DNA from: an uncultured Lachnospira sp.
GTDB taxonomy: Bacteria; Bacillota; Clostridia; Lachnospirales; Lachnospiraceae
NCBI GenBank assembly: GCA_910589305.1
Contig: CAJUTV010000003.1
Location: 186,001-250,000 of the forward strand
Direction of reading: 5' to 3'
DNA: 64,000 nucleotides
Below are positions 8,524-15,945 of this stretch, in pieces. The notes under the pieces were generated by a model, which saw nothing but the letters and a program-made list of their open reading frames with translations, searched no databases and was not told the origin of the DNA. The translations under genes were made by a program, and so were the position numbers. Every line of letters starts with the position of its first letter. Position 1 is the first letter of the stretch.

Positions 8524-9348
8524 ATGATGGGTATTGTATGGGCTGCAATTATTGTTGGCGGCGTTGGTTTGATACTAGGGCTTTTTCTCGGCGTTATGGG
8601 TAAAAAGTTTGCAGTAGAAGTAGACCAAAAAGAGATTGATATCAGGGCAGAGCTTCCCGGAAATAATTGCGGCGGCTGTGGTTATGCTGGCTGTGATGCA
8701 CTGGCTAAGGCGATTGCTGCTGGTCAGGCAGATTGCGGGGCATGTCCAGTCGGCGGTGCGCCTGCTGCTGCTAAGATTGCATCCATTATGGGGGCAGAAG
8801 CTGGTGAAACGGTGCGTATGACGGCTTTTGTAAAATGCAGCGGCGACTGTGAGAAAGCAAAAGAAAATTATGTGTATTCTGGTGTGGAAGAATGCAGTGT
8901 TATGCCATTTGTTCCAAATGGCGGTGCAAAGACATGTACATATGGCTGTTTGGGTTATGGTTCTTGCGTAAAGGCATGTCCATTTGATGCCATTCATGTT
9001 ATCAATGGCGTGGCTGTAGTGGATAAAAAGAAATGTAAAGCCTGCGGCAAATGTGTTGCTGCATGTCCTAGACAGTTGATAGAGCTTATTCCATATAAGT
9101 CGAAATTTGCGGTATCTTGTTCTTCTAAGGATAAGGGCAAAGATGTTATGCAGGCATGCAGCGTGGGCTGTATCGGCTGTATGTTATGTACAAAGCAGTG
9201 TGCGTTTGATGCCATTAAAGTAGAAAATAATATTGCACATATCGACCAGACGAAGTGTACGGGCTGCGGTAAGTGTGCAGAGAAATGTCCGAAAAAGATT
9301 ATTATCAAGCAAAAAGATAAATTAGAACAAAGTGCTTCTTATAAATAA
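8524..9348 (+). CDS. rnfB: Rnf complex subunit B, polyferredoxin
   Basis: A 274-residue subunit that accepts electrons from reduced ferredoxin. An N-terminal membrane helix (about 4-25) is followed by a cysteine cluster NNCGGCGYAGCDAL...CGACP (residues about 47-80) that binds a 4Fe-4S centre. Later come CSGDCE, then ferredoxin-like motifs CTYGCLGYGSCVKACP, CKACGKCVAACP, CSVGCIGCMLCTKQC and CTGCGKCAEKCP. The ATG at 8524 lies 8 bases after AGAGGAGG; a second ATG follows directly at 8527. It is last in the operon and is followed by a long terminator hairpin. Confidence 0.96.
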   Translation: MMGIVWAAIIVGGVGLILGLFLGVMGKKFAVEVDQKEIDIRAELPGNNCGGCGYAGCDALAKAIAAGQADCGACPVGGAPAAAKIASIMGAEAGETVRMTAFVKCSGDCEKAKENYVYSGVEECSVMPFVPNGGAKTCTYGCLGYGSCVKACPFDAIHVINGVAVVDKKKCKACGKCVAACPRQLIELIPYKSKFAVSCSSKDKGKDVMQACSVGCIGCMLCTKQCAFDAIKVENNIAHIDQTKCTGCGKCAEKCPKKIIIKQKDKLEQSASYK

Positions 9349-9377
9349 TATGTTTTTGATATAAAAATGTTACTAAT

Positions 9378-9479
9378 GAAAGAAAAGCTGCAAAATAAAT
9401 TTTCAATGCCAATATATCCAATATATATGGTATGAAATTTTAATTTTGCAGCGTTTCTTTCGTACATCAATATTTTTTA
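9378..9479 (+). terminator. Terminator of the rnf operon
   Basis: A nearly perfect 28-base stem pairs 9378-9405 with 9433-9461, with the loop at 9406-9432 and a TTTTTT run at 9473-9478. It closes rnfCDGEAB. Confidence 0.8.
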
Positions 9480-9542
9480 TTGCTGCAATCCATAAGAATC
9501 ATAGTACTGTTTCTAAAAGCAGTCATATCATGGAGGCTCATT

Positions 9543-9926
9543 ATGAAAAAAGATAAGATAAAAATAAAAAAAGATATTTTGTTAATAACGGTTATAGTAA
9601 TGATTGCATTGGTGTTTTTTCTTTTTATTCATTTTTTTATAAAGAAAGATGGAAGCATGGTTGTGATTAAAATAAATGGTGATATCAATTATAAAGGTTC
9701 TCTTTATCAATCAAAAGAATTGGTAGTTGATGGGTATCAGGGAGGCAGCAATCGAATTGTCATACAAGATGGATTTGTCTATATGGCGGATGCAGATTGT
9801 CCAGACAAGCTATGTGAACATATGGGAAAAATCAGTAAAACAGGAGAAAATATTGTGTGTATGCCGCATCGAGTCGTTGTTGAAATTGTTGGAGATGGGA
9901 GTGAGCTGGATTCTGTTGTCAAATAG
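9543..9926 (+). CDS. NusG-domain-II membrane-anchored protein
   Basis: A 127-residue protein with a lysine-rich N-terminus, one membrane helix (about 12-33) and an extracytoplasmic domain of the 'NusG_II' type (about 40-125), a beta domain seen in many clostridia. The conserved core is DADCPDKLCEHMGKIS...IVCMPHRVVVEI, with paired cysteines that may form a disulfide or bind a ligand. The ATG at 9543 has GGAGG 8 bases before it; the upstream open frame to 9480 has none. The stop overlaps the start of the next gene. Function is unknown; in clostridia it is commonly next to a Gx-type transporter, as here. Confidence 0.8.
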   Translation: MKKDKIKIKKDILLITVIVMIALVFFLFIHFFIKKDGSMVVIKINGDINYKGSLYQSKELVVDGYQGGSNRIVIQDGFVYMADADCPDKLCEHMGKISKTGENIVCMPHRVVVEIVGDGSELDSVVK

Positions 9927-10437
9927 TAAAAAAAATTCTAAAAAAGTAAAAAATATAGCGCTGTGTGGTGTTTTGACAACATTGGCAATGATATTTAGTT
10001 ATATTGACAGTTTGATTTCCATTCCCATACCAGTGCCAGGTGTCCGAATAGGAATATCAAATATAGCTATTATAACAGTATTATATATGGTGGGGATTAA
10101 GGAAGCTGTTATTGTCAATGTACTTAGAATTACATTGACTTCTATTTTATTTGGTAATATTACAAGCTTTTGGTTTAGTATAGCAGGAGGAATATTAAGT
10201 ATTGTTGTGATGATTCTTCTAAAAAAAATAGATATCTTTTCAATGATTGGCGTCAGCGTTGCTGGCGGAGTATCACATAATATCGGACAGATAATAGCAG
10301 CAGTCCTTCTTATGGAGACCAATGCGATTTTTTATTATCTTCCTGTTTTGCTTATCACAGGAACGGTTACAGGGGTTGTTATTGGAATTGTGGCAGCTAT
10401 GGTTCTTAGACGGTTAAAACTTCATTCTATCTGGTAG
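9901..10437 (+). CDS. Gx transporter family membrane protein
   Basis: A membrane protein of about 178 residues with five to six predicted helices, of the 'Gx_transp' family, sometimes named heptaprenyl diphosphate synthase component I. Key features are VKNIALCGVLTTLAMIFSY near the N-terminus and the loop PIPVPGVRIGISNIAII, typical of small ECF-S-like membrane proteins. It overlaps the NusG-II gene. The start is uncertain: GTG at 9901 has GGAG 6 bases upstream, while ATG at 9895 and TTG at 9916 are alternatives. No polyprenyl synthetase gene follows. Substrate unknown. Confidence 0.72.
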   Translation: MSWILLSNSKKNSKKVKNIALCGVLTTLAMIFSYIDSLISIPIPVPGVRIGISNIAIITVLYMVGIKEAVIVNVLRITLTSILFGNITSFWFSIAGGILSIVVMILLKKIDIFSMIGVSVAGGVSHNIGQIIAAVLLMETNAIFYYLPVLLITGTVTGVVIGIVAAMVLRRLKLHSIW

Positions 10438-10527
10438 AATTGGCAGATTAGCGCTATTTTTAAGCGGTTGTTATAGAATTTAAGATAAGAATTGTTATAA
10501 AAAATATTTGTGAGATAAAAATATAGA

Positions 10528-10565
10528 GCTACTGCAAAAAGAAATAAAAATCTTTTTACAGTAGC
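10528..10565. terminator. Bidirectional terminator hairpin
   Basis: GCTACTGCAAAAAG (10528-10541) pairs with CTTTTTACAGTAGC (10552-10565). T-rich sequence follows on both strands. It lies between convergent genes and probably ends both. Confidence 0.75.
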
Positions 10566-10631
10566 CTTGTATAAAATCTTTTTTTAATTATTATTTTTAT
10601 AAAACTTATTAAAGAACTATTATATGTTAGT

Positions 10632-11930
10632 TTATTGTTTATATTGTTGCTGTAGTTCAATTTCTTCCATTGTCTTTGATACACAGTGTGTAATTGGTTT
10701 CCATTCTACTTTTTTAAACAGAGCGACTAAAGAAATTGGAATATATGTAAGCATAAACAATGGAAAGGTAAAAAGAGACCAAATTTTCTTTTTTGGAGAA
10801 GCTATAATATTTTTCCATTCGGTTATTAAAGTTATCGCTGCTACCGAAAACATAAGCAAACAAAAGCTTGCAATTGCAAATACGGCTGATTCTAAAGTGA
10901 TTGGAATCAATTGTTTAAATAAAAGTGGATTTGCTGCTGCTAATATTAAAAAGATAATATTTAATACCAACAGTCCAAAGGAAAGCAGCGTAGCAGGTGC
11001 TATTGTCATAAACATATCATAACAAGAGATAAACATTTGACGCTTTTTAAATGCCATCATTATTAAGTCTTTTCCATACTTAAACATCACTTGATAAAAG
11101 CCTTTTGACCAGCGCATACGTTGATGCCAAGACTGTTTAAACGTTTCTGGCTGCTCGTCATAAAACATTGCATTAGAACAATACCCAATCTTTTCACCAT
11201 CAAGAATATTGACAACAGAAAATTGAATGTCCTCTGTGAGAAGATTGCATTTCCAGCCTTTGTATTTTTTAATAATTTCACTGTTTACAAGATAACCTGT
11301 ACCAGAGACAGCACAACTTGTTTTTAATAACATTCTTGGATTGTTAAGATACTTGGCCTCTCTGCAAAACCAAATAGAGTATCCAGATGTAATCCAATTG
11401 GTGTCAAAATTTTTAGAATTGCGGTAACTTGTAATTACACGGTATCCTTGGTCAAATGTTTTGTTCATTTCAGAAACATAATTTTTAGCAATGATATTGT
11501 CCGCATCAAAAATAAAGTAACCATCATAAGCCGTATAGTCGCCATAATCCGCTGTTATTTTTTGAAATGCAAAATCCAGTGCATATCCTTTGCCTACAAG
11601 TTGATTGTCAAAACGTTCATATACAATCGCTCCGTTCATCCTTGAAATCTCGGCTGTGTTGTCAGTACAGTTGTCCGCTATCACAATAACATCAATAAGT
11701 TCAGATGGATAATCCTGTGCTTTAATACTTTTGATAAGATTTGCAATAACAGCGCTCTCATTTCGGGCAGCAATAATAAATGCAAACCGATGCAGCTTTT
11801 TTGGTGTGTACTCCGATTTTTTACGTCTCTTTTCATGGATTAGTGCAATGAATATATATATAAATTGATAAAAATATAACACGGTCAACAACACAAATAC
11901 CAATGTGTTAATTGTTGTAATTGTTTTCAT
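10632..11930 (-). CDS. Membrane glycosyltransferase family 2
   Basis: A 432-residue processive-type GT2 enzyme. It has an N-terminal membrane helix (about 7-30), a cytoplasmic GT-A domain (about 50-290) and two to three C-terminal helices. Motifs are FIIAARNES, VIADNCTDNT (first Asp), FDADN (DxD), LLTEDIQ (ED, catalytic base) and QRMRW (the Q-x-x-R-W motif of cellulose, hyaluronan and NodC-like synthases). No PilZ domain is present. The product could be a polysaccharide or glycolipid; it cannot be decided here. It is a single gene with its own promoter at 12000-12027. Confidence 0.85.
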   Translation of the reverse strand: MKTITTINTLVFVLLTVLYFYQFIYIFIALIHEKRRKKSEYTPKKLHRFAFIIAARNESAVIANLIKSIKAQDYPSELIDVIVIADNCTDNTAEISRMNGAIVYERFDNQLVGKGYALDFAFQKITADYGDYTAYDGYFIFDADNIIAKNYVSEMNKTFDQGYRVITSYRNSKNFDTNWITSGYSIWFCREAKYLNNPRMLLKTSCAVSGTGYLVNSEIIKKYKGWKCNLLTEDIQFSVVNILDGEKIGYCSNAMFYDEQPETFKQSWHQRMRWSKGFYQVMFKYGKDLIMMAFKKRQMFISCYDMFMTIAPATLLSFGLLVLNIIFLILAAANPLLFKQLIPITLESAVFAIASFCLLMFSVAAITLITEWKNIIASPKKKIWSLFTFPLFMLTYIPISLVALFKKVEWKPITHCVSKTMEEIELQQQYKQ

Positions 11931-11999
11931 GGTTATCTCTCCATTTTTAAAAATGAATTATTGTCACTTTTTTACAAAAATATATAAAGTTACTTGTTG

Positions 12000-12027
12000 A
12001 TTATAGCATCACTTTTCAAAAGGTCAA
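12000..12027 (-). promoter_or_regulatory. Promoter for the GT2 gene
   Basis: On the minus strand TTGACC (12022-12027), a 16-base spacer and TATAAT (12000-12005). The start codon is about 70 bases downstream. Confidence 0.7.
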
Positions 12028-12051
12028 TATAATAATAAAAAATAAAAATAT

Positions 12052-12084
12052 TTGACAAAAAATTTCATTCATTTATTATATAAT
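12052..12084 (+). promoter_or_regulatory. Promoter for the DUF815 ATPase gene
   Basis: TTGACA at 12052-12057 is followed by TATTAT at 12074-12079 (16-base spacer) and an overlapping TATAAT at 12079-12084. This predicts a roughly 160-base AT-rich leader. The 11931-12252 gap is otherwise without genes. Confidence 0.5.
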
Positions 12085-12252
12085 ATAACAGGCAGAAATG
12101 CAAAGCAAAAATTTGTAAATGATATTTTTTATGTAATTAGGAAAGTTTTTATTTATTTTTATGTAGTTTATTAAAAATTTGTTTTATAAATAAAAAGTAA
12201 ATTTTTAACCTTTATTTACCTGCCTATAAAATATACGAAAGGAAGCACGAAT

Positions 12253-13560
12253 ATGTACAAAGAAATATCAAAATTAATTATTTTTGGTGCGATGCCAAGT
12301 GATTCGATATTAGTAAAAATGTCGGATATTTTTAAACAGTTTACAGATGAGGCAGTGTCAAAAGATGATTTGATAAAACAGATATATACACAGATAAAAC
12401 GACTGCTGACCATAGCTACAGATTATGGATTTGATGGCAATCTTTGGCAAAATTACTTGACTTTTTTATTGGTGACAACAGAAAATCCATTTAGTATTAC
12501 TTGCGAGAAGGTAGGGGCAAATGAAGGCAGTGTTAATCTGTTTGCTATGAATGATATTAGCATTTTTAGAAAGCTTTTTCACTATGACTTTTCGGCTATT
12601 GAAGCACAGCTTGAAATTAATTGTTTTTCTATTATTACCAACTACAAAGCGATATGCAAAAGCGAGTTGATGTACAATCATAATGTGAGTGAAAAAGTAC
12701 AAGTATTGAGTAAAAAGCTGGCTGCGGCTCGTACAGATGAAGAATTTTTTGATGGTGTCACCTGCTTTTATAAGGATTATGGCGTAGGTATGTTTGGACT
12801 TAATGCTGCCTTTCGTATTGGAAATCGCGCTGATGGAAGTATTTTCTTTAAACCAATTAATAATATGGACAAGGTAAAATTAGATGATTTGATTGGATAT
12901 GAGATACAAAAGAAAAAGCTAATTGAGAATACAGAAAGCTTTATACAGGGAAATAAGGCAAATAACGCACTGTTATTTGGCGACAGCGGTACTGGAAAAT
13001 CAACGAGTATCAAAGCAATTGTCAATGAGTACTACGATAAAGGATTGAGAATGATAGAGATTTATAAACATCAATTTAAGGATTTATCGAGTGTTATTGC
13101 AAATATAAAAAATAGAAATTATAAATTTATAATATATATGGATGATTTGTCTTTTGAAGAATTTGAGGTTGAATATAAATTTTTAAAGGCAGTGATTGAG
13201 GGCGGTGTGGAGACACGTCCAGATAATATATTAATTTATGCAACATCAAACAGACGTCATTTGATAAAAGAGACATGGAATGACCGCAATGATATAGAAT
13301 CAAAAAATGGTCTGCATAGGTCTGATACAATGGAAGAGAAGTTGTCATTAGTTAATCGTTTTGGTTGTCAAATAAGTTATTCCAAGCCAACACAAAAAGA
13401 ATACTTTGATATTGTTATTGAACTTGCAAAGAAAAATGGCATTTTGATGAGTGAAGAAGAGCTTTGCAGGGAGGCAAATAAATGGGAGCTTAGTCATGGA
13501 GGCATATCTGGAAGAACGGCACAGCAATTTATTAATGATTGTGCTAAAAAGAAGTGTTAG
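12253..13560 (+). CDS. DUF815 family AAA+ ATPase
   Basis: A 435-residue cytosolic protein. The N-terminal half is a helical region without known motifs. The C-terminal half is a DUF815-type P-loop ATPase: Walker A GDSGTGKS near residues 243-250, Walker B FIIYMDDLSFEE near 293-304, sensor I ATSNRRH near 333-339, and a C-terminal lid with a conserved SGRTAQQF. The DUF815 family is common in Firmicutes and resembles DnaA/DnaC-type AAA+ proteins, but its target is not known. A GAAAGGAAG site precedes the ATG. It stands just before ruvA with a 36-base gap and could be co-transcribed with it. Confidence 0.85.
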   Translation: MYKEISKLIIFGAMPSDSILVKMSDIFKQFTDEAVSKDDLIKQIYTQIKRLLTIATDYGFDGNLWQNYLTFLLVTTENPFSITCEKVGANEGSVNLFAMNDISIFRKLFHYDFSAIEAQLEINCFSIITNYKAICKSELMYNHNVSEKVQVLSKKLAAARTDEEFFDGVTCFYKDYGVGMFGLNAAFRIGNRADGSIFFKPINNMDKVKLDDLIGYEIQKKKLIENTESFIQGNKANNALLFGDSGTGKSTSIKAIVNEYYDKGLRMIEIYKHQFKDLSSVIANIKNRNYKFIIYMDDLSFEEFEVEYKFLKAVIEGGVETRPDNILIYATSNRRHLIKETWNDRNDIESKNGLHRSDTMEEKLSLVNRFGCQISYSKPTQKEYFDIVIELAKKNGILMSEEELCREANKWELSHGGISGRTAQQFINDCAKKKC

Positions 13561-13596
13561 CTGTTTCTAAAGTTAGTTGCAGCATGGAGGGTAAAG

Positions 13597-14202
13597 ATGA
13601 TTTCGTATGTTAAAGGACAGTTGGTCGAGGTGTTTAACGATACAATTGTTGTTGAAAATAATGGTATTGGTTTTAATATTAAGGTTCCTGCAACCGTTAT
13701 CTCTCATTTTTCAAAGATTGGGGAGCCTGTAAAGGTATATACATATTTGCAGATTCGCGAAGAATCCCACAGTTTATTTGGATTTTTGACAAGAGATGAT
13801 TTGAATATTTTTAAGATGCTTATCAATGTAAATGGCATTGGACCAAAAGGGGCATTGGCAATTCTGTCTACGATATCGCCCAATGATTTGAGATTTGCCG
13901 TTATTTCAGGGGACGTAAAATTGATATCAAGTGCGCCAGGTATAGGCAGCAAAACCGCTCAGAAGCTGATTATTGAATTAAAGGATAAAGTATCATTAGA
14001 GGATGCGCTGGAAAATACACTTTATGAGAGTGGAAGCACAGGAAGCGACAGTGAGGCACAAAATGAGGCGATAGAAGCACTGTGTGCGTTGGGGTATGGC
14101 AGTGCGCAGGCAGTGCGGGCAGTTCGCCAAGTAGAAGATATTGAATCAAAAGATTCGGAAGTGATATTGAAGGAAGCACTTAAAAAACTGGCAACGTTGT
14201 AG
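13597..14202 (+). CDS. ruvA: Holliday junction helicase subunit RuvA
   Basis: A 201-residue protein of normal RuvA length. RuvA forms tetramers that bind four-way junctions and load RuvB for branch migration. The N-terminal OB fold starts MISYVKGQLVEV. Two helix-hairpin-helix motifs follow (NVNGIGPKGALAIL and SAPGIGSKTAQKLIIEL), with a linker and a C-terminal three-helix domain (NEAIEALCALGYGSAQA) that contacts RuvB. Start ATG with a GGAGGG site. ruvB follows after about 157 bases that hold a repeated hairpin element. Confidence 0.97.
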   Translation: MISYVKGQLVEVFNDTIVVENNGIGFNIKVPATVISHFSKIGEPVKVYTYLQIREESHSLFGFLTRDDLNIFKMLINVNGIGPKGALAILSTISPNDLRFAVISGDVKLISSAPGIGSKTAQKLIIELKDKVSLEDALENTLYESGSTGSDSEAQNEAIEALCALGYGSAQAVRAVRQVEDIESKDSEVILKEALKKLATL

Positions 14203-14267
14203 AGGTTTAAGCTGAAAAAATAGAGTCTATATGTTGTAAGGCTTCAATTATTATAGATTAAAATATT

Positions 14268-14356
14268 TAACCACAAGATTGGTGTCTGCTTGTTGCTTGC
14301 CAAAAATCAAAAAAAGATTTATTTTTTTGATAAAGCAGTGCAGAAATGAGAGGAAA
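14268..14356 (+). repeat. Dispersed leader-like repeat, copy A (before ruvB)
   Basis: This stretch shares its flanks with 37588-37654: an AACCACAAG-like start, GTGTCTGC, GTTGC, then AAAGCAG(T/C)GCAGAAATGAG at the end. Between them copy A has its own AT hairpin, ATCAAAAAAA (14306-14315) pairing with TTTTTTTGAT (14322-14331). The end of the repeat supplies the SD of ruvB. Confidence 0.5.
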
Positions 14357-14359
14357 ATT

Positions 14360-15355
14360 ATGGAGAGAAGGGTTATTTCGACAGAGTTTACAGATGAAGA
14401 TATGAAGATAGAAAGCGGTCTTCGTCCTGAACACTTGCGCGACTATATCGGACAGGATAAAGTAAAGAAAAATTTAAAAGTGTATATTGAGGCAGCAAAA
14501 GAGCGAAAAGATGCACTAGACCATGTGCTGTTTTACGGACCGCCAGGATTGGGAAAAACGACGCTTGCAGGAATTATAGCCAATGAGATGGGAACACACT
14601 TAAAGGTAACGTCAGGTCCTGCTATTGAAAGACCAGGAGAGATGGCAGCCATACTTAATAATCTCGCGGAGGGCGATGTGCTTTTTGTGGATGAGATTCA
14701 CCGTCTAAACAGACAGGTAGAAGAAGTGTTGTATCCAGCGATGGAAGATTATCAAATTGACATTATGATTGGCAAAGGTGCAGCAGCAAGGTCAATAAGA
14801 CTGGAATTGCCACAGTTTACATTGGTTGGAGCAACCACTAGAGCAGGTCTGTTATCAGCGCCTTTAAGAGACCGATTTGGTGTTGTAAATCATCTTGAAT
14901 ATTATAGTGTGGAAGAATTAAAGACGATTTTACTGCGTTCAGCAAAAACATTGGGGGTTGAGATAGACGATAAAGGCGCGTATGAGATGGCAAGGCGTTC
15001 AAGAGGTACACCAAGACTTGCCAATAGGCTGTTAAAGAGAGTAAGAGATTTTGCACAGGTTAAATATGATGGCAGAATTACAGCAGAAGTAGCAGATTAT
15101 GCGTTAAATTTACTGGAAGTCGACAAAAATGGGTTGGATCGAAATGACCGGCTCATTCTTACAACAATTATAGAGAAATTTAAGGGCGGACCGGTTGGCA
15201 TTGATACATTATCAGCCTCTATTGGAGAAGATTCTGGTACATTAGAGGAAGTGTATGAGCCTTATTTAATACAAAACGGATTTATTAACAGAACTGCCAG
15301 AGGAAGAGTTGCCACAGAGCTGGCATATAAAAATCTTGGTATACAGATTAATTAA
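14360..15355 (+). CDS. ruvB: Holliday junction helicase subunit RuvB
   Basis: A 331-residue AAA+ motor that drives branch migration with RuvA. Visible are the N-terminal LRPEHLRDYIGQDK, Walker A GPPGLGKT near residues 60-67, Walker B LFVDEIH near 108-114, sensor I GATTRAG, the arginine finger in APLRDRFG, and the C-terminal winged helix (GGPVGIDTLSASIGED). The ATG at 14360 starts MERRVISTEF and has GAGAGGA upstream; the frame is open to 14279 but that part overlaps the repeat element and is not RuvB-like. No ruvC is present, as usual in Firmicutes. Confidence 0.97.
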   Translation: MERRVISTEFTDEDMKIESGLRPEHLRDYIGQDKVKKNLKVYIEAAKERKDALDHVLFYGPPGLGKTTLAGIIANEMGTHLKVTSGPAIERPGEMAAILNNLAEGDVLFVDEIHRLNRQVEEVLYPAMEDYQIDIMIGKGAAARSIRLELPQFTLVGATTRAGLLSAPLRDRFGVVNHLEYYSVEELKTILLRSAKTLGVEIDDKGAYEMARRSRGTPRLANRLLKRVRDFAQVKYDGRITAEVADYALNLLEVDKNGLDRNDRLILTTIIEKFKGGPVGIDTLSASIGEDSGTLEEVYEPYLIQNGFINRTARGRVATELAYKNLGIQIN

Positions 15356-15371
15356 GGCAATAATCTATTTT

Positions 15372-15400
15372 TTGACACATATACAATGCTGTTGTATAAT
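15372..15400 (+). promoter_or_regulatory. Consensus promoter for the zapA-SEDS-PBP operon
   Basis: Perfect TTGACA (15372-15377), 17-base spacer, perfect TATAAT (15395-15400). It is the best match to a housekeeping sigma-A promoter in the window, and gives a leader of about 100 bases. Confidence 0.85.
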
Positions 15401-15508
15401 AGCAGCAAGCAGATGACTGGCAAAACAAACCGTGTGTCCTTTATAAGAATGTAGTTGCTGTTTTATAAGACATAGTTGTTGTTTGGGAAGGGTAGAGTGG
15501 TGGTACAT

Positions 15509-15943
15509 ATGGCATCAGTAAATACATCAGAAGTAACGATTGGCGGTAAAGTATTTAAGATAAGTGGATATGAGAGCAAAGAATATCTTACAAAGCTTGC
15601 AGAGTACATTAACGATAAAATGCAGGAAATTATCAAAGGAAGAGGAATGACAAGGCTTGGTTTTGATGTTGTCACAAATCTGATGTACTTAAATCTTGCG
15701 GATGATTATTTTAAAGCGAAGGCTATGTGTGATGACATATCAGAAGAAATCGAAAAAAAAGACCAAGAAATCTACAATCTAAAGCACGAATTAATATCAG
15801 CCAATATTAAACTAGACTCACAGGCTAAGGAGATTGAAGCCTTAAAAAAGGAACTTTCAAAGGTTCATAAAATGCCAGAAGAACGGTTTAATCGAAATGT
15901 GGAAGATATAAGAAAACGGACAAAGAATTATAATGAGGGGTAA
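15509..15943 (+). CDS. zapA: Cell division protein ZapA
   Basis: About 144 residues. ZapA binds and bundles FtsZ at the division site. The N-terminal domain (about 5-75) has the family pattern: a short strand with TIGGKVFKISGYESKEYL, then KLAEYINDKM and LGFDVVTNLMYLNLADDYFKA. The C-terminus is a long coiled coil, longer than in B. subtilis ZapA (85 residues), as in other clostridial versions. The start is uncertain: ATG at 15509 fits the homologous N-terminus; GTG at 15497 and 15500 are alternatives. Its stop overlaps the SD of the next gene. Confidence 0.88.
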   Translation: MASVNTSEVTIGGKVFKISGYESKEYLTKLAEYINDKMQEIIKGRGMTRLGFDVVTNLMYLNLADDYFKAKAMCDDISEEIEKKDQEIYNLKHELISANIKLDSQAKEIEALKKELSKVHKMPEERFNRNVEDIRKRTKNYNEG

Positions 15944-15945
15944 AA

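Noticed and set aside
10624..11022. 132-codon plus-strand frame within the GT2 gene
   Set aside because: It lies opposite the GT2 C-terminal region and has no SD or recognisable product.
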